The notes: generated by a model from the letters alone, not told the origin. A stretch of DNA of 64,000 nt from Sophora flavescens (GCA_030762895.1 CM061070.1:47910831-47974830); one strand, 5' to 3'; numbered from the stretch's first letter, positions 1 through 10,661 are shown. A program made the numbers and translations.

Positions 1-1929
1 GAAATCATTTAAATAAAAATTAAATTCTTGGTTCTTTACCAAAAAGATTTTAGTTCTCATATATTACACTAAGTTTCTTCTTAAAAATCTCTATTTTTTT
101 TTTTGTTTGTAAAAGAGGACTTTCTTCCTAAAGATGGACTTTTGGAGTTTTATGATAAGGTTTTTAAAATAAATTTCAAAAGAAAAACGTTTTTCAAAAG
201 AAGGTTTTACTGAAATAAAGTATCCGATAACTTGGATGAGTTACGGAAGTTTTGTTTTTGGGTTTTGTATTTTCACCGAGCGAAAAAGAAGAAAAGTTGA
301 AAAGTTGAACCTAGTAATCGAGATGTAGGGTAACTAGTGTTTTAAAAGCACGTTGATCCATGATCCATGTTACGTTGTTATGGACTATGTTCCAATGTAC
401 GTTTCTATGGACTGCTACTCTATATACGTTGAGTTGAAACATGGTGAAAATAATAAAATGGTGAAAATTGTTTTCTACGACCACAAAGTCCAAGGACTGA
501 TGCATAAGTCTGGGACTGTTGTGATTAGACACTCGGACGTAAAAGTCCTGTGTTGATAATAAAAGTTACAAGATATTAAAATCGTTGAAAAGTCGTGAGC
601 TTTGAGCCTCGACTTGCATGTTAGGAGTTTGGACAGTGTAGTGGAAACTCCACAAAGTCCATGCACGTTGCACACTGCGCCAGGAGTTTGGACAGTGTAG
701 TGGTAATTCACGTTGTGCCTTTATGGCAACCGATCCTGATCAGCTCATTTTTAAAGAAAGTTGAAAACTCCGGAGTCTAGCATCAAAGTTATTTTTTCAT
801 GAACATCATTGTTTTTCAAAGTTGATTGATGAATTGGTGTGATATTATATTTAATTTATTATTTCACATGCTGTAAATATGATGATATCTATTGTGTATG
901 TTGTTTGTGTTGCAAGTATGTAGTTTATCATAATCATCTATATATTGGTATCTCACCCTTTCATTTTGTTAATTTTATTTGGCATATATTATTTGTATCG
1001 AAAAATAGATGAACCCAAACGCACCACTGCCACATTCTCGGGTGCGAGCCCTAATCTTTGAGAACCACTTTGACCCGGAGGCGTGGGAGTTCGGACTGGG
1101 GGCCCACGTAGCTCACTACACTGGTCCTGTTACTACAGTACAGGGCAGCATTTTGAACCGACCCATGCGGAGGGTTAAGACTATTAAGACAGTACGGATT
1201 ACACTGCCACCCGTGGATATCTGTATCCAGCATTGGGCTGTCCATGGCTTAGTGGTCTTAGGTCAGCAGCCACCCCAGGACTTACCGCATCAGGAGGCAC
1301 ATGTTGCACCTATCGAGGAGGACCCGCTGGAGCTCATGGAGGAGGACCCTCAGGAGGAATTAGAGGAGGACCCCATGGAGGAGATAGACGAGGCCCCTCA
1401 GTATCACCCCCTTGATGACGATAATCCTGACGAGGGAGGTGAGGTGGAGGACCCTTCACCAGTTATGTCTCCACAGGGTGGAGATAACCGTAGTGGTCTC
1501 CCGAACGGATACCACTAGGACTAGACCAGCCATAGAGTTGTCTTTTGTGGTAGTAGTGTCCAAAGTTGTCGTTCTATTTTGTATCTGACTATGTCCCTCT
1601 AATCTAGTTTAACTTTTTGCAAGTCTGTTAATAATTAACTTAGTTGCTATGAAGAACTATGTTATATTCACTCTATGTACTTCTGTCAAGTGGTCTGTCA
1701 CCAAGAATACTTTTTTATTTATATAAGAAGGTGTTATGTGTATTCATGGTACTATTTTACTAGTTATTTACATCAAAGATGTTTATGATAAAAGTTTTAT
1801 GATATCCCAAGATGGGAAACATCCATAATGAATTTTTTTTTTCTTCGAAAGAAAATCGACATATTGTTAATAATATGATTAATTGTAACACGTAGTAATT
1901 AATGTGATACTCGGGGAAAGGGTGTCACA
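1..1929 (+). repeat. 5' LTR of Tekay-like element A (left part outside window)
   Basis: This stretch matches about 43425-45520 nearly base for base, so it is the second copy of the same LTR. It ends in GGTGTCACA at 1929 and is followed within 8 bases by a primer-binding site, which makes it the 5' LTR of a + strand element. Compared with the 3' copy, bases about 600-715 replace a longer segment (44037-44295). It carries an acidic ORF (1009-1518), inverted repeats of the GGAC...GTCC type (487-498, 535-548) and the box GGTATCTCACCCTT at 947-960. Confidence 0.93.
1009..1518 (+). CDS. LTR-encoded acidic ORF, 169 aa, function unknown (5' copy)
   Basis: This 169-codon frame lies wholly inside the 5' LTR of element A, with its stop 411 bases before the LTR end. 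The protein has a basic-neutral N-terminal half (YTGPVTT near residue 37, RRV near 54, TLPP near 66). The C-terminal part is strongly acidic, with repeated EEDP units around residues 102-123, then QYHPLDDD and DEGGEVEDP. There is no signal peptide, membrane segment or recognisable fold. The ATG follows directly on TAG (AAAATAG/ATG), 48 bases after the conserved GGTATCTCACCC box. The 3' LTR copy (44600-45109) is also open over the same 169 codons, and a diverged homolog sits at the same place in element J's LTR. It could be an upstream ORF of the genomic RNA or an exon; expression is unproven. The two A copies differ at roughly 24 residues, so selection is not evident. Confidence 0.5.
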   Translation: MNPNAPLPHSRVRALIFENHFDPEAWEFGLGAHVAHYTGPVTTVQGSILNRPMRRVKTIKTVRITLPPVDICIQHWAVHGLVVLGQQPPQDLPHQEAHVAPIEEDPLELMEEDPQEELEEDPMEEIDEAPQYHPLDDDNPDEGGEVEDPSPVMSPQGGDNRSGLPNGYH

Positions 1930-1936
1930 TTATGGG

Positions 1937-1949
1937 TGGTATCAGAGCT
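1937..1949 (+). other. Primer-binding site of element A
   Basis: TGGTATCAGAGC matches the reverse complement of the 3' end of plant initiator methionine tRNA, the usual primer of Ty3 chromoviruses and Ty1/copia elements. The 13th base is T instead of the usual C. It begins 8 bases after the LTR end. Confidence 0.9.
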
Positions 1950-2114
1950 GGTCGAGTCTTATGGGAATTTTTGGGAATAGGCCTGTTGTGTTTGTGTTGT
2001 GTGATCTCTGACTAGGCTTGTTTAAATTATTTCTTAGAAGTAATGATTGTTGGAAAGTGATTAAATAACTTTTATCTAGTTGCCATTTAACTGATTTTAT
2101 CTTGTTGATCAGTT

Positions 2115-2492
2115 ATGGAGCTAGACGCAGGACGTGGACGTGGACGTAAAGGTGGTTTCGTTGGTGGACGCGGACCTGATGGTGGGGGAGCAGATTTTGC
2201 AGCGCAAGCTATGGCAGATGTTGCTGCTGCCATTGTCCAGTAGACTGCTACTATGGCTGCACAACCCCAACAAGAGCAAGCTCGTGCTGAGCAAGCCGCA
2301 GAAGGTTGTGCTCTGACAGCATTTCGACGTCAGAACCCACCACAGTTTTATGGGGATGTTGATCCAGTTAAAGCGGACTTGTGGATTCAAGAAATTGAGA
2401 AGATTTTTGAGTTGATTAAATGTCCTGAAGCGGTACGAGTGCCGTATGCTACTTTCTTGCTAATGGGAGATGCTGAATATTGGTGGAGAGAC
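2115..2492 (+). pseudogene. gag: gag N-terminus of element A, interrupted by element B
   Basis: The reading frame from ATG 2115 encodes the Gly/Arg-rich start and the first part of a Tekay-type Gag. AAEG, FRRQNPPQF and GDVDPVKADLWIQEIEKIF align with residues about 51-90 of element J's Gag. An in-frame TAG lies at 2241-2243. The frame then runs to GDAEYWWR, where the LTR of element B begins at 2493. The rest of gag, the protease and most of the reverse transcriptase are not found further on, although integrase pieces of the same element resume at 32566. The bases GAGAC at 2488-2492 are probably the left half of B's target duplication; the right half appears to be deleted. Confidence 0.85.
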
Positions 2493-4059
2493 TGAAGTTG
2501 GCACATGCAAACACAAGAAGGGGGCTTGAATTGTGTTTGTTAATTATTGTCACAAAAACCCTTTTTGAACAACTTTTTCACAAGCAGGAGATAAAAAGAT
2601 TAAGCACACAAGAAATCCTTTTTAAAAGATTAACAAAACCAAAAACAAATCCCACAGTTAGTAAAAGTAAATAAAACTGTAAAAGATAAGGGATAGAAAA
2701 TTCACTCAGGTATTTTATCCTGGTTCACTCTTTTCCAACCAAGAGCTTCGTCCAGTCCCTTCTACTTGAAGGAATTTCTTCACTATTTCCAAATAGTTTT
2801 TACAACAAGTATTCTTCACCTCTCCATGCTACAAGTATTGCTTTCTTGCCAAGCCTCTTCAGGCTCTAATAAAATCACAGGGATTTTTCTGAGATCTTTC
2901 TAACTCACTATACGTGAGGGTATGAAGGTTTAAGATCTACTGAATATTTTTACAAATATTCAACCTTAAGAATTACAGACTTTTGCTTTACAACAAGAAT
3001 ATGAGCTTTGAATATCTTGTAATTGATCAAATGGCAAAAAGTTGTCCTTCAGTGCTTGAGACCTTATACATATATGTCTTCAACTTCTCTTGTAAATCTT
3101 CAATGGTTATTTGAATAGTTCCGTTATAGAGATAGCATTAAATGCATGATATCCTTTGAGACTGATAGCTTGATTTTGGGCGAGTTGAAAAGCATCCTTG
3201 GTTATCAGAAAATCACAAAATGGAGGCTCACTGTTCTGAGCAATTGTACCATAAAAACTTTCATTCCTCCTTTGTGTATAATTCAGCTTTTGTCCAGCAA
3301 TAAAGATGTCATCGTACAGATCGTTTTTCAATTCCAATTGTACTATTTGCTTTTTGTATTTCCATGACAGTACTATAAACTTTCTCACAAAGGAACAAGA
3401 TGTTAATATTTATAAAGAGCATATATTCCTTTGAAATAAATATCAATCATTTGAAATAAATTAAATGTGGTCCAAATTGCACTAAATCATGTTCAAGATA
3501 GTAAAGATATAGAAGATGTAGAACCGTCTACAGGCATTCAGTTTTAGAACGTGTCTACACACGGTTTTATTCTGCTCGTCCACTAATGTGGTAGAAGCGC
3601 TCGTCCACACAAGTCTCTGGACTTGCTAAGTCCTTAGAGAAACTCTGTCCAGTGACGTGGCACTATGGACGTCTACAGAATTTTAGTTTAGGCACTATGG
3701 ATGCATACTTGAGTTTCAAGGATAGCACTCGTCTGCTGACGTGGCAAGATGGACGCGCTTATTTTCAAGTCTTTGGACTTGCTGTACCTAACAAGTTATT
3801 TAGGTATTCATTTATAGCCTCGTCTACTTAATTAAACAACAAGGTAACTTTACCATAGTGCTTGAGCAGCCCGTCTACAGGGGTGGACGCGTATTTTTCA
3901 ATTGAAACTTATCCCAAGTTAATTTTACTTATAAAAATGTTCCTGCTTAACTGAAAGCACTAGTTAGATTTCGACTAACACTTTGTCAAACAAATTTAAT
4001 ACTTTTTTTAACATCAAAACCTAGAGATTAAATGAACCAGAACCACTTTAGTTCCAACA
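2493..4059 (-). repeat. 3' LTR of element B
   Basis: A 1567-bp LTR read on the minus strand, bounded by TG at 2493 and CA at 4059. Its first about 430 bases match 25754-26186. Between 3525 and 3900 there is a cluster of CGTCCAC/CGTCTAC and GTGGACG/TGGACGCG motifs in both orientations. Clusters of palindromic repeats are known from Sirevirus LTRs. A TATA-like TATTTATA (minus-strand TATAAATA) lies near 3407. A short open frame at 3107-3388 has no recognisable product and I do not call it a gene. Confidence 0.88.
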
Positions 4060-4384
4060 ATCTCCCCCTTTTTGATGATGACAAAAACTGATTAAATTTA
4101 AATAGCAAAGTCTGAGAGAGCTTGGAAGGCTCCCCCTAAGACATAGAATTCAAATACTTAAGCAGAATTATAAACTAACAGATAGGTACAAACACTTATC
4201 ATTCTTAGAATCTATATAAACACGAGTATCAGAGCAACAGATATCAAGGAAGATAATTTAAACATGAGTAAAGCAGAGCAATTTATCAAGTAGAAGAGAA
4301 TATGCACATGCAATCACATAAGAGCTTTTCAACAACTTACTTTATATATATAATTCTCTTTCTTTTCCTTCCTCCCCCTTTTTG
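4060..4384 (-). other. Multiple polypurine tracts upstream of B's 3' LTR
   Basis: On the minus strand three purine runs occur here: AAAAAGGGGGAGAT touching the LTR (4060-4073), CTTAGGGGGAGCC (4128-4140) and AAAAAGGGGGAGGA (4371-4384). One of these primes plus-strand synthesis during reverse transcription, most likely the LTR-adjacent one. Repeated polypurine tracts in this position are a recognised trait of Sireviruses. The intervening sequence shows nothing else. Confidence 0.75.
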
Positions 4385-4387
4385 TCA

Positions 4388-7311
4388 TCAGCCAAAAAGG
4401 TAAAAGGAGTGGACCATCATAGTCAGTAAAACAAATAAGATAAGAAAGAAAGGAATTAGGTAGAAGGAGGTGGTGGGGGGGGGGGGTTGGTTTGGATTTG
4501 GATTTTGGCTTTTCTGAAAATCCATTAACAAAGCCAGCATTTTAGTCACCATAGCATTTGTAGGGGCCAAGGTATCTTGAACTTGCTTTTGTACTCTTTC
4601 CTCAATCTGTTGTGCCATCTGCTCTGTCTTCTCTTCAACTATCTTACCAACCTTATCATCAAAAATTCTGCCAATGATGTCCTCAAGATTTGATGGCAAG
4701 GATAATTGTCTTGAGCTCTCAGCAGAGTCTGAGACAGTGTCTTGAGCCTGGGCTGGAGGATGAACCATAGCAAGAGCTAATGGTTGAGAAGATGTATTAG
4801 TAGACTCAGCACCTTGCTAGAAGCACATATCTTATCAGGCTGCTCTGTCAGAGTTGGCTCAACAGTAGTAACAGCAACAACATCAGCTAAGGGAGTTGAA
4901 GGTTCAGAAGTAGGTTTTGAGAAGATTTCAACATTCAGCTCAGGGCCTTCTACAACTAATTCTTCTGTTGTATGCTCAGAGGATGAGGTTGAAGTGAGGT
5001 AAATGCATATTGTAGAACTGGCTCAGGGACATCCTTTGCCTAGTGAATTGGATTAGGAATTTCCACAACACGACTGGTTATTGGCAAACCCCAAAGATCC
5101 TTGAAGATTATATATCTGACACGAGATAGTCCACATCTGCCTCTGAATTTAGGAGTCTTCTTCTTCTCTTCAATAGTCAGGCCAGAAGTGGAGGCTTCTC
5201 TGGTGCAGTGAATTAGGTGGGATTGCCAGAAAGTTCCTGCATAGTTAGCCTCAGTGACCATCTCAATTGGCAAAGATTGAATATAATCCATCAGTGAGTG
5301 GTCAAAGGGTTCAGAACTGAGATCCAGCGTCATGTCTTCAACTACTGGCATCTTTCCTTTGTGCCTTGGATGCTTCCTGTCCTTGTCCTTGTTTAGATCG
5401 ATCATTGACAACCTAGGACAGATTTTGTAGGGATTGACACCAACATTTGTAGACGTGGAATGTCTTAACCAGGTTGGAGGGACAAACCGTGTAGCTCTGT
5501 CTGCTCTGAAGTGGCTGAATTCCCATTTCAGAATCTCATACATCAGAGTGTCCACAAACTGGTCAACAACAGCTCCATATACTCTTGGGTGTTTGAAAGT
5601 CATCCGTTTTGTAGTCTTGTCCATGACAAAAGGTATTTGCCTAAAGGATCTGGCTCTTTTCTCAAGAACACTCCCAAGATTCTTCTTGCTTGGATCAGTA
5701 TACCAGTCAGATATGATTACTCTTTCTACTCCATCGGTGAATGGTTTAAGAGGTGGAAGTTTCACTAGCTTAGGATAGATTTTTACGGTAGGGAATCTTT
5801 GTTGGGGGAGGTGGGTGAGGAGAGGTCCATGTTCATTGAACATTTGGGAAGGGAATGGGCCAGTTGAAGTGTGGGGTTCAGGGTTGACCCAGTATGGATA
5901 GATGTTGAGGGGTTCATACTCATACTCAGCCAGGGGATACCACTTTGTTAGAATGAGTTCTGGTTCTTGTGGAATAGTGTGGAATAGTATTTTCCATTCT
6001 CTCTGTAATTTGGCCCAATTTTCAGATTTGCCACTATAGAGAGTGGAAGAGGGTGGTGATTGTGACAGGGTAGGAACATAAACATCATTCACATCATGGG
6101 CAGTAGAGATATTATCATCATGAGTTGTCAAATTAGACACTAATTCATCTACTGATAACCTAACAGGGTCATTAACAGAGATTACTACCTCAGAAGCCAA
6201 TGTTGTTCTAGCCCTCTTTGCTGGTTGCCTCTTCTTCTTGGCAATTGGACCAACAACAGCAGCATCTTGTTTTTCTAAAATGGTTGCGATAGGTAGTTCA
6301 TCATCATCTTCTTCTTCAGACATGACGACTTTCCTTGTCCTTTTTGGTGCAGGTGGAAGAGTAGCACCAGAAGATATAGAGGGGACAGATCCTCTAGTAG
6401 TCCTCTTAGGAATGGGTTGCCTCACAGCCACAGTCTTCCTCTTGGTTCCTTTATTTAAACCAAGAATTGCAGTATCGTTGGCCTCAAGTGATTCTTCCTT
6501 AACCTTCATTTTCTCTTCAAGCTTTGCCAACTCCACTTGCTTGTAAGTGCTGAGTTGTATACCACTGAGATTAACTCGGCCAAAGTCAACAACTTGTAAT
6601 CCTTTCTCACGAAGGAATCTTTCTTGTTCATCCTTAGGCTTTGCACTTAAAAAATCGTTTACGCCTTGCTGCTTGAGAATTTTTGACAGAAGATGAGTGA
6701 AATTAATGTGAGAAACAGATTCTCTATTGGTAATGGCATCCCTGAAGCGATGAAATAGGATCCAGGGTAGGTTAATCTTTGTTTCAAAAACCAGATGGCA
6801 AAGGCAGAACTTGTGAAGAGCTAATAAGTTGTCCTTAGAGCCAATCTTATGCAGCACCACCTTGTTCAAGATTTGGTGAAGAATCCCGATGTGATCTTTC
6901 ATCTCAGAGGATTTCCAAGAATGATTTCTCAAGCTGTCTTGCCTCATAAGGGTAACATCAATTGTCTCTAGACCACCTAGGTCTTCTTCCTAGTTCTCCG
7001 TGAAGACCAATCCTTCTTGAGCACAAGCAATCGCATCAGAGATGGTTTTCTCTGATACTATCACTTTCCTTCCCAGCACAAATCCAACAACTTCCGTTTC
7101 AGAGATATTTGGTCTCCTCTAGAATTCCCTTATCAAATATGGATATACCGAGACTTCTTCCAGAAAGATTCCATCCCATCCAGCAGCGATAATGAACTTA
7201 CTCACATCCAGATTGTATTCTTGTAGAATCTCAAAATTGAAGTGATGTTCTATAGATATGAACATAGTGTCAGTTGCAAAGGCAGGCATGAGAGCAGTGG
7301 TTGAAGCCATT
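4388..7311 (-). pseudogene. env-like third-gene region of Sirevirus element B
   Basis: Downstream of pol, the frame from ATG at 7311 reads MASTTALMPAF and goes on to a WDGIFLEE/YPYLIREF segment, which resembles the plant-transposon-protein domains found in Sirevirus third ORFs. In-frame stops occur at 7119-7121 and near 6990. The longest open part is 635 codons (5040-6947). It has basic patches (KRTTRG, KRTRK, KKKRQPAKRAR) that could act as nuclear localisation signals, an acidic run (EEEDDDE) and a C-terminal domain with WYPLAEYEYEPL. A stop at 5040 and a frameshift near 4985 separate it from a Ser/Thr-rich acidic linker and a final 126-codon frame (4388-4768). That last frame is coiled-coil-like (KIVEEKTEQMAQQIEERVQK) and ends in a Pro-rich tail. 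Coiled-coil and Pro-rich C-termini are described for SIRE env-like proteins. I see no convincing signal peptide or fusion peptide, and true envelope function is unproven in the family. Confidence 0.6.
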
Positions 7312-7770
7312 GTTGAGTAAGATGAGTTTTGGAAGAACAAGGGAGACAGAGAGTTCGAAAGTTTCAGAGAGAGAGGTTGATAGGGATGAAGAGACGCGAA
7401 AAGATTTTCAGAGGGAAAGTAGTTACTTTTAAAGATTTTTGAAAACCAACAGTTTCCCAAAAAAATAATGACAAGACATGTCATTAATTGTAAAACGGCG
7501 TTGGTAACTTGGGACCGTAAAAAGTTATGATGGGATTGATGAGGGTAGCTGACTCATCAAGGAAAGAGAAGTGTTTTATATAAATGTGTTCAAGAACAAA
7601 TTAATATAAGCAATAAATATGTGCATAGACGAGTCCACACAAGACTAAGAGTGGACGCGAAAAGACATAGGTAATGGATGCATAAATTTTACTTGCTCTG
7701 GACGTCATGACTAGTGGACGTGCAGAGAGAACATGCAATGGACGACCAATTTAACAATACATATACTAGC
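7312..7770 (-). other. Spacer between pol and env-like region of B
   Basis: About 460 bases without a conserved frame. It contains repeated GTGGACG / TGGACG motifs between 7620 and 7745, matching the motif cluster in B's LTR. Confidence 0.5.
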
Positions 7771-8033
7771 TCAATCCACATACAACATATTCAAATGCTT
7801 TCTTATAAAGATAAATCTGTCCTCATCAAGAGGTTCAGTGAAGATATCTGCCCATTGGTGGTCAGTATCTACAAATTGAACATCAAACACACCTTTTAGC
7901 ATATAATCTCTAATAAAATGATGTTTGATTTCTAAATTCTTAGCTCTAGAATGCAAAATTGGGTCCTTAGATAGATTTATTACAGCTGTATTATAACACA
8001 TAAGTGGAATACTACTTACAAATACATTGTAAT
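7771..8033 (-). pseudogene. pol: RNase H end of B pol
   Basis: The frame encodes the last part of a copia RNase H: KDPILHSRAKNLEIKHHF followed by HFIRDYMLKG, FVDTDHQWADIFTEPL and DRFIFIRKHLNM, ending in a stop at 7771. The usual copia motif is LADIFTKPL, so this copy has two changes. It is separated from the rest of pol (17627 onward) by solo LTR C. When C is removed, YQLEDY on the right continues into YNVF on the left. Confidence 0.88.
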
Positions 8034-8639
8034 TGTAACACCCTGATTTTCGCTGCTTCGTAATATCGGTAATAAATATATAAATATATATATTTTTATC
8101 CGAGACTTAGAAAATGATTTTGGATAAACCAAGTTCATTTCCTTGTTATACTTATTTTTATAAGGTTACGGGGAAGTTTTTGGTTGAAAACTCAGACGGA
8201 AGCGGTCATTTTTTTTGCGTCTTCACCGTGATAAAAGTTTACTGCTCAGAAGACCTAATTTTGAGTCGTGAACGAGATGAAAAATATTTTTATCATATTT
8301 ACTACGATACTGGAAGTTTTGAAAATTTCGGTAAAAAAATTAAAATATTATATTTGTTGCGGGCCTATACGACGAGATGTCTCTAGGCAGAGCCTGAGTC
8401 AGATGAATCGGGAAGTCGGAAAAGTAGCAGAGACATTGGATTGACCGACTTGACGAGCATTTATGACGAGTTTATCCTATCATAAATGGCAATAAATGGC
8501 ACATTTATGGCAACATTTAATTTTGTTATGAAATGACCAAAATACCCTTGTCTTTTTATGACAATTTCTACCAAATGCCATTTGACAAATTGACCCAAAA
8601 CTCTTGCCCAACCCCCAAGGCTCCAATACCTTCTTCCTT

Positions 8640-8815
8640 AAGTTTGAATTCTTCTTCACCAAGCATTTATTTCTTCTTCACCAAGCATTGATTTCTTCTT
8701 AACCAAGTCTTGAATTCTTCTTCACCAAGTTTTGATTTCTTCTTCACCAAGTATTGATTTCTTCTTCATTAAGTTTTGATTTCTTCTTCATTAAGTTGGC
8801 TTCTTCTTCATTTAA
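8640..8815 (+). repeat. Tandem repeat TTCTTCTTCACCAAG
   Basis: Around seven imperfect units of about 27-30 bases (TTCTTCTTCACCAAG plus a variable spacer) lie in the 5' third of LTR C. The pyrimidine-rich units would be near the predicted transcript start of the LTR. Confidence 0.75.
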
Positions 8816-9204
8816 ATAGGTTGTCTTCTTCCTTAAGCCATTTTTCCATTTTCAAGTTCTTTGCTCCAAAAAGTTCATAACTCGTCCGCTTTTGCATAGC
8901 AATTCTTATCAGCTTCTATTTTGAATCTCGGAAAACTTTCAACATGAAAGTTGTTCATCTTTCTCTCTTCTTTCCAACGACATAAAGATCATCCAAAACG
9001 GACAAGTATGTTGAGAGATTCACCCAAAATACTAAAACTGTTCTAAAACCCTAACTATGTTCATATTCTTCTTTAAGTTTCTCAAGAACACCATAAGAAA
9101 ACCTTGAAGAACATCATCCAAATCATCATTTTCTTTGATCATCAAGAGGCAGTCTCTCTTAATCTTGCTATTATAAGCTTTTCTCTTCATAAGATTCTTG
9201 AGTT

Positions 9205-10623
9205 TATGCCTTTGATCAAATAAAATAAAATAATAAAATAAATACGGTAAGTAATTACCGAGGTAGAACTCAGGGATTGGGCTACCAATTCGACTAATCC
9301 GCGGGAAATCAGATATGTTCGGTCAAGTTACAGAAGGTAGTTGAGAGAGAGATGAATATCTAAAAATCAATTAACAAATCTAATGAAATAATTAACTAAA
9401 AATCAGAAATTAAAATATCCAAGGTCACAAATCCACCTACCCAATATGTACACCCAAGTGATGATGAATTCCTCCCTAAGTTCAATTACAATGTCAACCG
9501 GGACCCCTAAATTCTCCTAAATCCACTCTCGTGCTCATTAGGACGTATTCGACGATTGGATTAATTACTTTCTAGGTCTCATAATCCTAATCTCGAATTT
9601 GATTAATTCTTGTTCCCTATAAGGTTGCACCGATCTCCTATTCACTCTCGTGCAATACTCGACCGATGATCCCAATTCAAGTTCTAAAACGCGAATCGCC
9701 GTTCGGCCTCAAACACGTTTAACTGATTAATCACGCAATACATATGATCAAGCATTTAATTCAGAATCGGAAAACATCAATTAAAAGTAGGGGAGAAAGA
9801 CATACATCACATGAACACTACACTGCCATGGGCGGCTTCATTGTTCCCTCGGACGAGGGGATTAGTTCCTCATGCTCATAGACAAGCGATCGGACATAAT
9901 CTCCATAAGAAAAAGGGAGACGCAGCTCCAAAGAGAAAAGAAACTACCCTAAACGCTACTCTAAACAGTGGAAAACTACTAGGATTCGCCGCCCTCCAAA
10001 AGCCCTACAGCCTCCTCCAGTTCCCCCTCTCAATCTGATCTGCAACAGCCTTTAAATAGTAATCCTGATCTGCGCTCTCTCGTGAGGCGAGCAGCCTCTC
10101 GCGAGGCGAGAATTAAAATTGGCGCGCTTTCAATTTAAACTCTCGCGAGGCGAAAGTGTGTTCGCGGGGCGAGTCTTCAAACCTTAAACTGCCACGGGCG
10201 TGGTCTTCATCACGGCTTGGCCGTGATGGTCTCTGTCTTGCAGGTCTTCATGATTCGCGGGGCGAAACACCTCTCGCGTGGCGAGACTGAAGTGATGACT
10301 TTTGCTGCTTTGTTGACTTTCAGGCTCGCGGGGCGAGAATACACTCGCGAGGCGAGTGTCTCCAGACTTGCACTTTCCACTTCTTTTCGACTTTCCTTGA
10401 CTCCCGGAGCTTCACTTATTTAACCTGAAACAACAAAAGCACCCACAAGCGTAATTCTATTCAAAATAACCTAAAAACTACACAAAATACGCAAAATGAG
10501 TCAAAGTCCAACTTAGGAACAAAACAAGGCAAATTTGGGCGAAAACGAGAGTGAACTCGAATAAATTGGCACATAAACCCTAGTTCATCTAGTCATAAAA
10601 CTAGATAAGCCAGAGGCTTATCA
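9205..10623 (-). repeat. 3' LTR of element D
   Basis: It matches 13264-14650 with only a few single-base differences, except for its left end and a 147-base patch (9631-9777). It ends GGCTTATCA at 10623. Its left terminus (TATGCC...AATAAAATAA) does not match the right copy's TGTTGTTACGCC start. Confidence 0.85.
10077..10357 (-). repeat. Array of CTCGCGRGGCGAG inverted repeats in D LTR
   Basis: Eight copies or near copies of CTCGC-GRG-GCGAG occur in 280 bases; each unit can fold into a 5-bp hairpin. In the middle is the larger dyad CACGGCTTGGCCGTG (10210-10224). The same array is present in the other LTR at 14106-14386. The GC- and CpG-rich block stands out from the AT-rich surroundings. Confidence 0.85.
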
Positions 10624-10661
10624 AAATACCCCAAACTTAAACCTTGCTTGTCCCCAAGCAA
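10624..10661 (-). other. Polypurine tract and adjacent hairpin of D
   Basis: The minus strand reads TTTAAGTTTGGGGTATTT directly before the 3' LTR. It is preceded by TTGCTTGGGGACAAGCAA (10644-10661), a 7-bp stem. The same arrangement flanks the 3' LTR of element G. Confidence 0.75.

Noticed and set aside
353..556. 67-codon frame in LTR A, also at 43779-43982
   Set aside because: Conserved only because both are LTR copies of one element; no counterpart in J, I or C, and it overlaps the dyad region.
1937..1949. tRNA-Met-like match
   Set aside because: Only the 12-13 bases complementary to the tRNA end are present next to an LTR; a primer-binding site, not a tRNA gene.
5040..6947. Possible host gene of 635 codons
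   Set aside because: It lies between B's pol and 3' LTR in the same orientation, exactly where Sireviruses carry their third ORF; broken frames on both sides continue the same product.
9811..10038. 75-codon frame in D LTR (also within 13723-14067)
   Set aside because: On the strand opposite to the element and disrupted by the scrambled patch in one copy; no sign of coding.
10077..10357. Regularly recurring CTCGCGAGGCGAG units resembling a CRISPR array
   Set aside because: Spacing is irregular, the units are self-complementary, both LTRs carry the same block and the genome is a plant.
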